Positions 10,631 through 22,900 of a stretch of 64,000 bases of DNA are shown here, piece by piece. Source of the stretch: Onchocerca lupi (lineage: Eukaryota > Nematoda > Chromadorea > Rhabditida > Onchocercidae); the NCBI GenBank assembly GCA_028564675.1, contig JAOVVO010000044.1, forward strand, positions 124,001 through 188,000, written 5' to 3'. The notes below the pieces were generated by a model. The model ran no database searches and was not told the DNA's origin. It saw only the letters and a list, made by a program, of their open reading frames with translations. How positions within the stretch are numbered: position 1 is the first letter of the stretch; every line of letters starts with the position of its first letter. The translations under genes were made by a program, and so were the position numbers.

Positions 10631-13526
10631 TGGTGACCTATGTCAACAGCAATATATCTGTCCACACTGGCAGTATTTCTTTATTTACTTCTTGCTCTTC
10701 AAGAATTTTGGAGGTGATATGATTCCACGACAATGCTAAATTCACTATCACTGAAGAGAAATATATGGCATATTTCAATATTTCGTGATTCTAAGACCAT
10801 TTTACCCATTTAAGTGAAGCAATTGCAATGACAACAATATCACAATAAACAGAGAGGCCTCTTAGTGGCACAATCCATTCATCGTTGAAAAGTTATATGA
10901 TACTTGAATCAGAAAGCCTTGTTGAATATGTTATTAAAATGGATTTTTTTTCCTTCTCCTTTTCTTGCCAATTCGAAATACCGCTTAGATTATTGTCATT
11001 CCAGCTTTTTACACTTCCAAGATTATGAAATATATTTACATAGATTAATCTCATGCAAAAATTCTCAGCTAACTTTATTCCGCATTGTCGGCATGTTGAA
11101 TGGGAAACATCAGACCGTTCTAAGAACGGAACTTTGCGGTTTCTTTCTCCATTATATCAGTTTTTTCTCAGCTACTCTCCATTTCGTATCTTCTCAACTT
11201 TCCTCTCTTCCCCATTGAAAGTAAAATACATTTATCTATCCGTTCCTATTACTATCTTCAGATTATTCATAATTGTTTTTCTTTTGCCATTAATATTATT
11301 CGAAAATATGTTACAGTTTGAAATAGTCACTATCCACTGCTCATCAGTCTCATCAATACAAGGGATTTTGTGGTACTTTATATATACTTCGAATACAGAA
11401 TTCGTCAAATTATTGCTTGACTGTGGCACTCTGCTAATAAATTATTCAATGTCATTAGCAGAAATGTCATAGTTAGTGTCCTTGAACCTCGATGTCCGTT
11501 TATTTATTTTCTTAAATTCAACTCTCATATTTAAGATTGACCATTCTTTTTGTGAATAATGCTGATACTCATCAGTTAAACTTCCTGTTGATAGTAGATA
11601 GCATGACATCTTTTTCCGGTTTTAGAAATCGTTGTTCATATGTCATTTATTTGCACTAACATTTCCATAGTAAAGGCCAGAATAAGGCTTTCCAACTGTT
11701 GATGAATACTGTTTGATTCTACGAAACCTCTAACAATTCTTGACTTTTTTCTTCAGCAAAAAAAACACGTCTGTGGTATGTACTCAAAGTGCAGCATTAT
11801 TAATGAGATCATTTTTTTTTCGCCGCAAAGTGTGCTTTTATTGATCAAAGTTCGAAGTTGCAGGGGTAGTGAAGGTCACGGTGCCCTTTCTGCTCTTCAA
11901 CTTGAGTATATCCAGCTTTTCTCGATTGTTGCTTGCAACCTTATTTCATATTTTGGGCTAGAACTATCGAATACATTATTTAACTTTATTTTCTCTGCTT
12001 TTGTTTTATCCTCTATACATGTCCTAGTTAATTTGCAACTTGATGATTTGATAATAAAGTTTGATGCAATCCTGAGGCTTCCATCATGATGGATGTTGAC
12101 AAAAACCTGCTCTAATTTTCTTCATAAAGATTGTATATTAGCAAAAGGAAACAAGTGAATAGCTATACTAAAACTCTGAAAAAGCATGACTTTATAAATT
12201 TTTCTGCTTATTTCTGAAAAGATTTTATACTGAAATATACAACTGCTAAGTTGGATCTTGTAGTTCTCATAGTTCTTCTTGAGGATCTAAGAAGATAAGA
12301 TGGATCTCCTAGCTCTTCTTGAGATATCCCAGATTTCCATCATTATGCAGCAAGTAGGCTGCTCTATATATCTAATTAATGTTGCATTCTTTCTGTTTTG
12401 GAGTAGACTTATCAATGAATAATCCTCATTCAACAGATTCCATTTTTATCCTCAATTTGTGGAAATGTTTAAATTATCAGAGGATAAGGGAAAGAGAGCC
12501 TTTTTTTAAGCCCTCAAATGATTGGCTTTACGTTGAACAGTGGAGATTTTTGGGGTTTTTAATGATTTTTTTAGTGCAACTATGAATTGTCCTTGATATG
12601 ATAACGCATTATCCGATAATTTCAACCATGATCCATCGATCAATGAAAGTATTTAAGTCATTCCCTATAGTTGACTCACAATTAAATGAAAATATAAATT
12701 AATGAATCTAGTAAAATTAAAATTAAAAATTAAGGCAAGTGAAATCAAGTAAGTAAAAATTAAGCCCACAGTTTATTTATTAATAGTTGTGATTTATGTT
12801 CTGTGGCTTTCATTAAAAATAAGCTAATATGACTAATCAAGCTTTTTTTGAACCAATCCTGATTTTCTATGTTCTTTTTGGAATAGATTCCAAGATTCAC
12901 TAATTTTTTTGCTCCTTGCCATTTTATCATCTTTTCCGTAGATATATGATATACTTATCATGCTAGATAAAGTTTCGTTGTGGTGGAAAGTGGTGGAACG
13001 CACGTGGAAATAGTTGCCATTTTAATTTTCTGATGCTATAAATGATAACTTTGGATTATCACTGTTTTTATGTTTTTAAAATGATTCTACTTATATTCCC
13101 AAGTTTTTTTTTTTTTCTTTATTTCAAAAGGAATAATTAGAAGTATGATGGCACATTTGTCATTACCAATTAAGAAGGCAGTAAGTGAAACTTAGGAATA
13201 TTGTAGCACTATTTATAAATTGTTATTCCGGAAGCTACATCTGTTTGCATTTTCCTGATGCATAATAGCAGCGACGGTATCGGTTAAGGGTCCTTGGAAG
13301 GTGCTTTTTTTCCAGAAGGTATTTTCAACCACTGACTCGAATAAAAGGTTTCCGTGTTCCCGTTGATGATCATAGTGCAAGTAATAATAATAATAATAAA
13401 AGGCGGCAATAAGAAGTCATTTAGCCTTGGAGAGACAGACAACGCATGTAGGAGGAAGAAAAGAGAAACGACCGTAATGACCGATGTTGTGCCAGCCGGG
13501 GATCGACATGGGTCTCCGTACTACCC

Positions 13527-13572
13527 TGTACCATACCATACCATACCATACCATACCATAACATACCATACC
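13527..13572 (+). repeat. CCATA microsatellite
   Basis: Six perfect tandem CCATA units (13531-13560) are followed by one ACATA and one more CCATA unit. A short TAA-repeat lies 130 bp upstream. Both are ordinary simple repeats. Confidence 0.95.
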
Positions 13573-13913
13573 TCATCCATCCTACAATAACACCTAGCAG
13601 CATTCAACAAAATAGGAAGTTGTTATGAGGCGTCTCATCATCATGTATCATGTGTGTGAAGAAACACGAGCAATCCGAGAATCCACCTTCTTCTCCTCTC
13701 CATCTTTGGGTGTCTTCTGAAGCTCAGCATATCCTTGGGCGATTCACTGATATGCCTTGTTAACTTCGTTAGCGTATTTATCATATGTTGTTGTTCTTTC
13801 CGTAATGCTACAAGTCATTTAGAGATCTCGGAAAGTCGAGGAAAAGAAGCTGAATAAAGGGTGTCATCTAAGATATATCAGTTCAGGAATTATTGGTTGT
13901 GCAGACGAGTGTC

Positions 13914-16900
13914 ATGGCCGTAGGTTGCTTCAATCAACCGTCGATGCTACCTGGAGAGGATAAGATCTCCTTTTGGGGTACAAGCAGTTCACCTTCACCA
14001 CCGAATGGTTCCAGTCTATTCCATTCCTGCTGGTCACCCATTCCCAATGCATCTGAATCTTTGCCATCACCATGGCATTCCGTCTACAATTGGATCAGTA
14101 GCACAGGACAGGCAAGTCTTATTCCTATTTATTTTTTCATTTATGCTAATTGAAAGCACTCTCAAGATATACATTTTGAAATCCACGGAATGAGTCTCCG
14201 GTACTTTCCCAATGAAAAAGCTCATTTCTTGGGAAATAAGATATTGAAGTAATTCCGATGCATCATTAAGCGCACAATACATCGTTACTCGTGCGAGCTT
14301 TGAAGGCATAAAATCCATCTGAAGAGATTTCTCTCCATTTTTTGTTTATTATTAACAATGATTGCTTAAAAAAGAAAAGATCTCAACAATTATCTGAGTA
14401 CTTCATTCATGTGAATTAAAAGTTAAGTCCGATGAAATTTTGTGAGAAATTGCCAGATATATCTACCACGTATCATTTGGCAAGTATTCATAGTATCATC
14501 TTTTCATGGCCAAAAGTACTTTGAAAGTCATATCTTTGATCTTTCATCATTAGGACAAATTACTCTCAAACTACGATTGATTAGTTTATTGTTAAATACC
14601 TATGTAGATACTATTCACAATTGGCAGTATTTTTAAGATTCCCATCTGTGCTAACAAAGATCGGAAAAAAAGGCTTGAATATGGAACTTTAACCATATTA
14701 TAAAAATGGCGCAAGTAGCATATCTATATATTGCCTTAAATGCAAGGAGAAATAGTGTTTTTTTTTTCCAATATACAGTTTCTATCTCTCTTATATGAAC
14801 CTGGTGTCATTCTTTGGGTTTTTTTGAGGTATCTAAGATTTGGAGAAATAAAGCAATTATTTCGGAATTCGACTTAAGTGTGAAAGAGACTTATACTATT
14901 TAAAGAAAGGATTTATTAGCAACGGAACACTTAAAACAAACAACTATCCGAAAATATCCAAATATCTTATCACTGGATATTCTTTCCTTTGTCGCTCGTA
15001 GAAATGAGTACTGCTCCTAGATTGTTGATTGTTATGTCGATTCGAGTCGATTGTTGCTAAGCTCGTTGTAGAGAACTCTTGCAGAGAATGCTGTTATTTT
15101 TTCACAAACTTGTAGAAAAAGTGATTCCGCTCCAAAACCCGAACTTTTTAAATCCTTTCGGGACTCCTCGTCTTCTCTTCATTTCCTGCATGACGCCTCA
15201 TGATGATGGGTCGATCTCGCTTTGTTTATTAGTTAATCAGAGCGCTTTGGCGGTAAACACGTCTATCATCTTGGCGGGAAACATGTTACCTTCTGTTTAA
15301 CGTTTTGGCGGTCAACATGTTTATCGACGTGTTGGTTTGTTTTAAACTAGTTTAACACTTCTTGTTTACATTAATTATATATTCTAGACTTTTTCGACAT
15401 TAAGATGCCATTCAGTAGGCTTTGAATTTTATTTGAAACTAATCATACAAATAAAAATGCTGAAGAACCTGTAATTTTATGTCGACAGTAATAAGTGCCA
15501 CTTTGCAGAAAATAGACATGGTCAATAAAATCAGTCCGCTCGCTTATTTTACCTGTCACAAGTGTAACAGGTAAAAAAAGGAATAGGTATATCTATATAG
15601 AAATACACGCCTATTCAAATGCAACATTGTATCATAACTTCAAAGCAATCGTAAAGAAGTTGCAAGGTTGTGTCGAAAGTAACAAAGTGCCATTCTGAAG
15701 AAAGTAGGCGTAGTTAATAGATTCATCCGCTTACTTACTTTATCTGCCACATTGTGTCAAATAAAAAAAAGTAGGTAAACACGTGCTTATTCGAATGCAA
15801 AATCAAAATATGAATCAAAATTTCAAAGCAATCGGTGAAGAATTTCCGGAGATTTAAGGTTTTGAATAACGAATATTTATATTTTTCATTTATATAAAGG
15901 AAAGAGATCCAAAAGTTACTTGTTGAGGATGATCTTGCCCTGATTGATTTCTTTCATATATGCAAGAAGTATCGAAAAGATTTTATACAAGTTTGACTAA
16001 GAAAGGATTTTTCACGTGAGTTACTAAGGCTTTCAATAATAATCTTTGAATTTTCAACTTTCAGGACGGTGCCAATAGTGATCGTACGGAGAGTTTACAT
16101 TCAGAATCAGATCCACCACAGGCTTCCCCAGTTCCATCACAAAAATCACCCACACGATTCCATTATGCAAATATTTGGAAAAAATCGATGGATGAATCAC
16201 ATCAGATGGCCGAAACAATTCCCACATTCTCATGTCCTCCACAACCGACTTCCTCATCTGCACCGTTTAAATTAGAACAGAGTGTACCTCGAACAGTACC
16301 GTATGCTTCACCACCATCTCAATTACATCCTATTGGTGGAACCATACCGTCATCAGCACAAACTGTGCCTTTTTTAAGTAGCGAGAAGGAGTATGACCTT
16401 ATTCAGGTACTATTTAATGTCTTTTTTTGCTGGAGTGATATATTTTATCTTCTTTTCACTTCTAAACCGTGCAATCTATATGTGTACTATGCTTCAGGAG
16501 CTGCTGAAGTTGAATATCGAAGGTTCTGTTGGGTCAGGATCTGGAATCGGTACACTAAGTCAGAATTCACCAAATACTGCAGTATTGCACACAAGATTAC
16601 AAGATGTAAAGTCGAACAAAGGATTATTTCCAGTGAAAGTTCCCGTAAAGTTCAGCGCTGCATGCGATACAGGTACTAACCAGTGTACACCCAGTGCACC
16701 ATCACTCGAACAACAGTCAAATCAGTTACACCCTCCCCATCAGCAACAATTGGATTTATCAAATTGTTGGTCATCGATGCCCTTACACCAGGTGCCTTCT
16801 GGTAAGTTTCATGCGAAATCGAAGTCCAAATGTGTTCACATAAGTTTGCATGTATTTTATTGGCACCAGTTTCTTGCGTGTGTGAAATTTGCTGCATTTG

Positions 16901-18107
16901 ATAGGCGTTACATGATTAGACGTGATTTCATACAGCACTACTACTTTTTTCGTACACGAAGTTTGAAGATATACGTATGAGAATAGTAGGAATATGACAT
17001 ATATAGATTGCAAATACTACTTTAGAGATAGTCGAATTTCTTTCTAGATTTAATTTCAGTAATGCCTCGTCCCGTAATTGGTCAGAATGCAGTAATGAAG
17101 AAGGTGTCATCGGTACGGGACGATGGAGAGTTGGTCCCTGTTATGGCAGAAATGTTACGACAACAGGCCTTGTATGAGCATTTATGTGGTGTTTACCTAT
17201 GTGGACAGTTACCAGTACCGCCCATATATAAGCTATACTCTCCACCTGTAAGTAATGCTTCATAATCAGTTATTCCAACTATTCTTTTGATTGCTCTAGT
17301 AAGAAGTGCATAATATTGTTTACAGATAAGGTCATGTCATCGTGGTTCAACGTCTGCGCTGGAATTGCATCTTCGTCTGGAAGAATGTACCGAGCAATAC
17401 CGTCAACTGGAGAAAGAACGTAAGAAAACGGAAGCGGAGCTGGCCCGACATAACCTGGGTAAGAAGATATCCTCAACCAACAACATGCCCATTCCTCGTC
17501 TCGTCCAAGCACCTTCTAGAATCGATCGTCTCATTGTTGATTTCTTCAGGTATTTTCTTCATCTCCTCAGTTCATGAATTTTAAACGGTAGAAGTCTTCG
17601 ACTAATTCTTATATTCTCTCACATTCCAGCAATAGTTTTTGTAGGGAACATGCGCGTGTAGTAACATTATTGACAAAGATGGAGCAACTTCGGGAAGCGC
17701 CACTGCCACTTGCAGTTCACGCTGCACTACGCGAATTACACGATGCAATTAAAGTACTGCAGCAATGTCGAATTAACGAAAGGCAGGCCATACTGCAGCA
17801 TCTTCGTGGTGAAATAATTCGATTCAGTGAAGATTTAGGTGGTTTGTTCTTTGATCAACATCAGTTTGTTCATGTGTTTCTTTGTGGAAGCGCTTTAGAA
17901 TAACTCGGAAACTCTGTTGCAGAGACGAACACGTTAATGACAGCTCTGGCAAATATATGCAGGGCGGTGGTGAGAGCTCGAGCAGCAAACTGGTGTTCCT
18001 TGATGTGGACTATCGGAACCGATGCAGATAGCGAACAGCAAATCGATCGAATCTTAAGTGCTGATTTTCAGATAGCCCCTCCAGAAATCAAACATCGTCC
18101 TGTTTAG
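13914..18107 (+). CDS. MEIOC-like meiotic coiled-coil protein
   Basis: Seven exons join in frame: 13914-14111, 16065-16406, 16498-16801, 17060-17247, 17326-17549, 17645-17838 and 17923-18107, giving 544 residues. The N-terminal half is long, Ser/Pro/Gln-rich and probably disordered. The C-terminal part (about 345-535) matches the conserved domain of the MEIOC family: a coiled coil with KERKKTEAELARH, then NNMPIPR, SRIDRLIVDFFREHARVV, LTKMEQLR and the closing RARAANWCSLMWT. In mammals MEIOC works with the RNA helicase YTHDC2 to keep germ cells in meiotic prophase by lowering mitotic transcripts, and Drosophila Bam is a proposed distant relative. The role here is inferred from that family. The ATG at 13914 follows an acceptor (GTGCAG at 13899-13904), so exon 1 may receive a spliced leader. 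Intron 1 (1953 bp) starts with GC (ACAG|GCAAGT). A poly(A) signal AATAAA is at 18633. Confidence 0.85.
15246..15320 (+). promoter_or_regulatory. Three E2F-like motifs in intron 1 of MEIOC-like gene
   Basis: A 17-bp motif occurs three times within 75 bp: TTTGGCGGTAAACACGT (15246), CTTGGCGGGAAACATGT (15270) and TTTGGCGGTCAACATGT (15304). The middle copy contains TTGGCGGGAA, which matches the E2F/DP consensus. The cluster is locally GC-rich in very AT-rich DNA. It could be an enhancer or an alternative promoter for the surrounding gene. That it is bound by E2F is inference. Confidence 0.35.
15481..15862 (+). repeat. Two tandem copies of a 191-bp unit, with dispersed-repeat core and tail (copy B)
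   Basis: Unit 1 (15481-15671) and unit 2 (15672 to about 15862) align along their length. Both begin GTCGA-AGTAA, carry AAGTGCCA, then a polypurine run, then a core like CGCCTATTCAAATGCAAC and TTCAAAGCAATCG. After unit 2 comes the tail GAATATTTATATTTTTCATTTATATA (to about 15900). The core and tail are shared with the elements at 3520 and 47234, so this is a rearranged copy of that family lying in an intron. Confidence 0.75.
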
Positions 18108-19964
18108 GTCTCAGAGAGGCTGTCCAATTCTTGCTTGTCAGGTATTATCATCAAGCTGATCCGCAGCAGCAGCAGCATTATTAACCATCGAGTTCAGCTT
18201 CCACTTGCGTAGAAAACCCTATACTTAAGAACTGTAGCAATCACTTGTTCTAGTTAATTAATCTCAGTGCTTCCTTCTCGTTTTGTTTAAATATGTAAAT
18301 TATGTGTGATGCATGCATGTACTTGAGCTTAATATTCGAATGGTAGCTTATTTATAGTTAATTATTCCATCGTTAATTTTAGATTGGTGCGAGAATGATT
18401 GGCTCAATCAGCGCCATTTCCTCATTTCCCTTCCTTGTCAACAGCAGTTATATTATGTTGCACTTTCCATAATGTTTTCTCAGGGACTTCATCCCTCAGG
18501 TATTTATAGTTTGTTTCAAAATTAGTTAATTAATTGTGGGATTCATATGTGCAACGATTGCATAATATCAGAATGATTCGTCATCATCCAAGGATATTAG
18601 CCACATAGAGTATTACATGCACTATCACTACCAATAAAGCAGTATTGCTTATATCTATATATTTCTTTATGCTAATTGATGACATCATACTTATATGATA
18701 GGAAACGCTTTGTGCTTTTTAGACTTTAATCATTTAGACTAATATTTTCCCGTGCGAGCGATAAAACTCAAAAAGAATGGATACGGCAAAGGACTATTAT
18801 AGACCATCTTCATCCTCACTTCAAATGAAAGTTTGAAATGAGAGGGAGCTTTAGATCAGAAGTCAAAATGATGCACTACTTCTTGCTTATAAGTAATGCT
18901 TAGAATTTAACAGAAGAGTTGCTCGTTCGCAAGGGTATATGAAAATAGATAAGTTAGCTGGTGTAGTACTATTTATTCATTCTTTGAAATACATCATATT
19001 TGTTGTATATCTTTGAAATGATACTTAGAAAATTCGCTTCCTGGTATCAACCTCATCTGGGATCATGCAGTTCTATCTGTCATTATATGTATTCACTGTG
19101 TATTTCTTTTTTCACTTTTTCATACTAATCATGATTTGTTTGAAACAGAGATTTATGAACATGATGATGAGTCAGCTGTCTTGTTTCGGGTATTTTTATG
19201 CAGCTGCCTTTCTTGACACTTTCTTGAACTGTATAGTTTAGGAACTTCAGTTCAATTATTTAAAACTAATGAAGTAGCAGATTCGGGCATTCACACAGCC
19301 TCTACAAGCATCAGTGCATACCAGTACAAAAATGTTTCGCAAAATTATGTACATTTTAGGAGATTAGTCTATAAAAAAGCATCTGGTGGATCTTGAAAAA
19401 CAGAACACAGAAGCAGCGAATTTCTAAGTAGCTTTACTTCTGTGATATGTCCCTCTAGAAAGGCATTGTAATTCTGGTGCTCATTTTATAAGCTAAACTT
19501 ATAAGCTGGAATCTAATCGTCATACGAATCTGCAGTTGTTCCTTGTGAATTGCCTTTGTTTTAACTGTATGTTTACATCAGCCCAATTATTAATATTTAT
19601 TACGAAAACTATTGAACTGTTTTTCTTAAATTAACATACATCCAACTTCAAATCAAACAAGCAAAATGTACTATAGTCTTCCCTCCCTCATTTGAATGTT
19701 AAAGAATGAAAATCTCTGAATCACTATATAATATTCATTGCCCATACATGTTTCTGTATAAAAGAATACTTTATCAGCTGAATTACTTGCTTTAAATACA
19801 TAAATCATGACTCTCCTTGAAAGAAAAACCAATTTTGCAACATGTTCAGTGTCCAAACATTTGAATTTTTAATACGTTCATTAATTATGAACATGAATAA
19901 ACAAGATTCAGATCACATAAGAACAGCAATTGCAAACAAACTAATAAGCATCTCGTGGATTAGG
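18108..19964. other. Convergent 3' region between MEIOC-like gene and FIP1
   Basis: This holds the 3' UTRs of two genes that face each other. A plus-strand AATAAA at 18633 and a minus-strand AATAAA (TTTATT on the plus strand at about 19596) are plausible poly(A) signals. I see no gene or structured RNA. Confidence 0.5.
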
Positions 19965-22900
19965 TTATGCCGATGGGTCATCTTTGGTTTTCATCTTTTT
20001 CTCCTTCTCTCGTTTATCCGGGCTATCATCATCGCTTCTATGACGTCTGGAATAGACGTCTTTATGTAACGTAGAACAGAAAAATTTCAAAAAGAGACAG
20101 GAAAATCACCTCAACAATTTAACTTATTTCGAGAAAAGCTGAATTCGCTCGAATTCGGAGTTTATACAAAACTGAGGTCATAACAGGAAATTAAGCCATA
20201 AGAGTATTTCTTCTTTCTTGTCATACAGAATAAAGAACAGTTTTTTCCCGTACACTGCAAGCAGTGTCACTGAGAATTAATATTTGTTAAATTAACGTTT
20301 TTGTAGCATGGAAAAAATTAAAATCCCAATCATGCAACTAATTCTTTCAATCACTTCTGTCTTCTCCTTCAATCCATAAAAGAAAAAAAATTGAGAAATA
20401 AACTACAACCTTTTCTTCCTATCTCTATCTTTGCCTTTATCTTTATCTCGATCATTTCTTTCCGAATCTTCCTTTTTTCTTTCGCTTCCTTCTTTTTTAT
20501 CATCATCTTTTTCCTCTATAAGCTCTTCTTTTGTTCGCATTCCCGATTCATCTTTCTTATTTCTACGCTTCTCTTTATCTTTGTTATCGCGCTCTTCTTT
20601 CCTCCGGGAACTGCGTGAGTCTATATAAAATTCAGTAATATTTTCAAGCATACTTTAAATAATTCAGTACATGTCAAGGGATCAGTGAACAATTCATAAA
20701 TCATGAATTTTATAAAAGGTATATTGAATTACTCCTAAATGTACAACAATAGTCCAACAGTAACAATGGATATGCGAGAACACAAATTTACGCAATATTT
20801 CAAATCATTCTTAACAACACAGCAGATATGCAAAACGCAGACAAATAAAAAGACTCGAATGATAACATCAATTTCCCAAGTAATCTTCTACAAGACTCTA
20901 CTGTATGCAAGGACAAAAAGTCAAATTTGTGCTTGCATGAAATAACGTACCAGTTTTCAGCAAATCATAGATTAAAATTCTAATCATAAAGTTGGATTTT
21001 TTGGAATCTACCTCAGTAAAAATCAGAAAAAGGTTGACTTGAGTTATGCAAAACTTACTTTCATAAAGAGAACCACTTCGTGAACGGTGTCGTCTGGATC
21101 GTGATTCCCTTTCACGGTCCTTTTCTCGATACCTTTCTGAGTCTCGATCCCTCTCTCGATCATCGCGATGTCGTCTTGAAGACCTGCCAACAATTAAATT
21201 ACCATTTTGTGTCGTTGGTAAAAATTTTAAAAATAATCGAGATAAAATAATATTCTGTGAGCTTCTGGGCAGTTTTTTGCCAAGAAGTTTACAGAAGACT
21301 AGAATCAAAAGAAAAATAAAGCGATAGACCATACCGTGGAGAATATGACCTGGATCGTCTTCGATACCTTCGTCGACTGCTGCCATAATCATCTTCTCCA
21401 CTAGAAAAGACCAAAAGAGTAATAATTTTGACAAGCTCTCATCAATTTTTTTTTCCAGAAAAATTTCATAATATTTCGGAAATGAAAAAAGATACGACAA
21501 AAATAACAGAAATGACAACAATAAAAAAAAAGGCAGAACATGAAAAAATATGCGGCACGGAACTCCAAAAATATGAAATTTGTTACAAGATAACTAGGCA
21601 ATAAAATATGAATTTAATTGGACAGGTTTATTTCGAAATTAGCTAAAAACACTAAGAAAAAATATACCTGTCACCTGAATCACGATCTCTCTCACGTTCA
21701 CGACAACGATCACGATCAGATCGATCTTTATCGTCATCTTTGAGTTCTCGACGCTCCAATCCAGGTGGTGGGAAAGTTGGTCTAGACATTAGTGGAGGAG
21801 GCCTTGAAAGTGGAGTTGTTGGAGCACCTGAATAATGAAATGCACTTTAATAGTGAAATGCATTACATTTAATTCACAACATTTAGGAACTTTTAATTTG
21901 AATTGTACAGTACTACAATATAAAATTACCGAATCGTGGTGGTGGGAAATTGAGTGGTGGTTGTGAGAAGTTAGGCGGAGGTACGCTGAAACCAGGCGGA
22001 GGCATATTCGTATTTGGTAATCCAAGTCTTACTGGCGGTGGTGCGCCAATTCCCGGTGGAGGTAGCATCGGATTAAACCTGAATTGATATGTTACAATGC
22101 AATCGAAATCAATGTTTTCAGTAATAGAAATCTGCTGATTTGCGAAGAAAAAAAAGAAAACTCAATTGCACAAAAAGCAATAAGAAACAAATACCCAGGC
22201 GGTGGTATAGAAGTATCAACAGTGGGAATATGTCGTGCATTCATATCATTGAAATTTGGTGGTGGTGTAGATGAACCAGGTGGAGCTGGTTCATCCACTC
22301 CTGGCGGACCATCATTAGCCGGGACCGATAAATTAGAAAGAGCTGAGACTGTCGGTATCGGTACATTACTGAAATTAATTTACGAATAAAATGGGGACAA
22401 ATAATTGGGATAAAGAAACAAACTAAAAGCAGAATAATAAAAAAGTCAAAAATTAACTTTTTATTAGCAGCATTTGTTATATCAATAACCGGTGGTGGTT
22501 TAGAGAAATCTGGTGGAGCTTTCGTGAAATCTGGAGTTCCTGATGTGGCAGCAGTTGTTAAAGCGGGAACCGAATTATCTGGAGCCAGCGGTGCCACAAC
22601 TCCATCGCTAGTGCCATCCAGAACACTAACTGTCTGAAAAAAGGAATAAAATAAGAGAGATACCATCTAAGCTATCTTTACAAAAATATAGAGGCTATCT
22701 GAATAATAAAAAGACACAGCTTTTCAGGAATGATTCGACATTTATTGGGAGACGAATAGAATCTCAAATCTATTTAATAACAATTGAATAAAAAACTAGG
22801 TAAATGGTATGCTATCCCTGCTTTTTCAGTTACATAAAAGATGCATTTTTTTTTTTTTTCAATGATAACATTTAAAGAAAAACTTACAGAAACAGATAAA

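Larger units (their letters stand above)
8438..13904. other. Long intergenic stretch with no defended gene
   Basis: About 5.4 kb between the uS9m stop and the MEIOC-like gene. A relatively GC-rich patch lies at about 8760-9120 but has no coding signature. An orphan open frame (10328-10630) and simple repeats (TAA units at 13385-13400, CCATA units at 13527-13572) are listed separately. Frames at 10904-11472 and 11778-12089 are Leu/Phe/Ser-rich and show no homology I recognise. A 5' leader exon of the MEIOC-like gene could lie here. Confidence 0.5.

Noticed and set aside
10904..12089. Frames of 104, 139 and 103 codons with a vaguely BTB-like end
   Set aside because: Leu/Phe/Ser-rich, overlapping in different frames, no conserved motif order.
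20391..20628. Plus-strand Phe/Ser-rich frames opposite FIP1
   Set aside because: Mirror images of the FIP1 RS/RD-rich exon.
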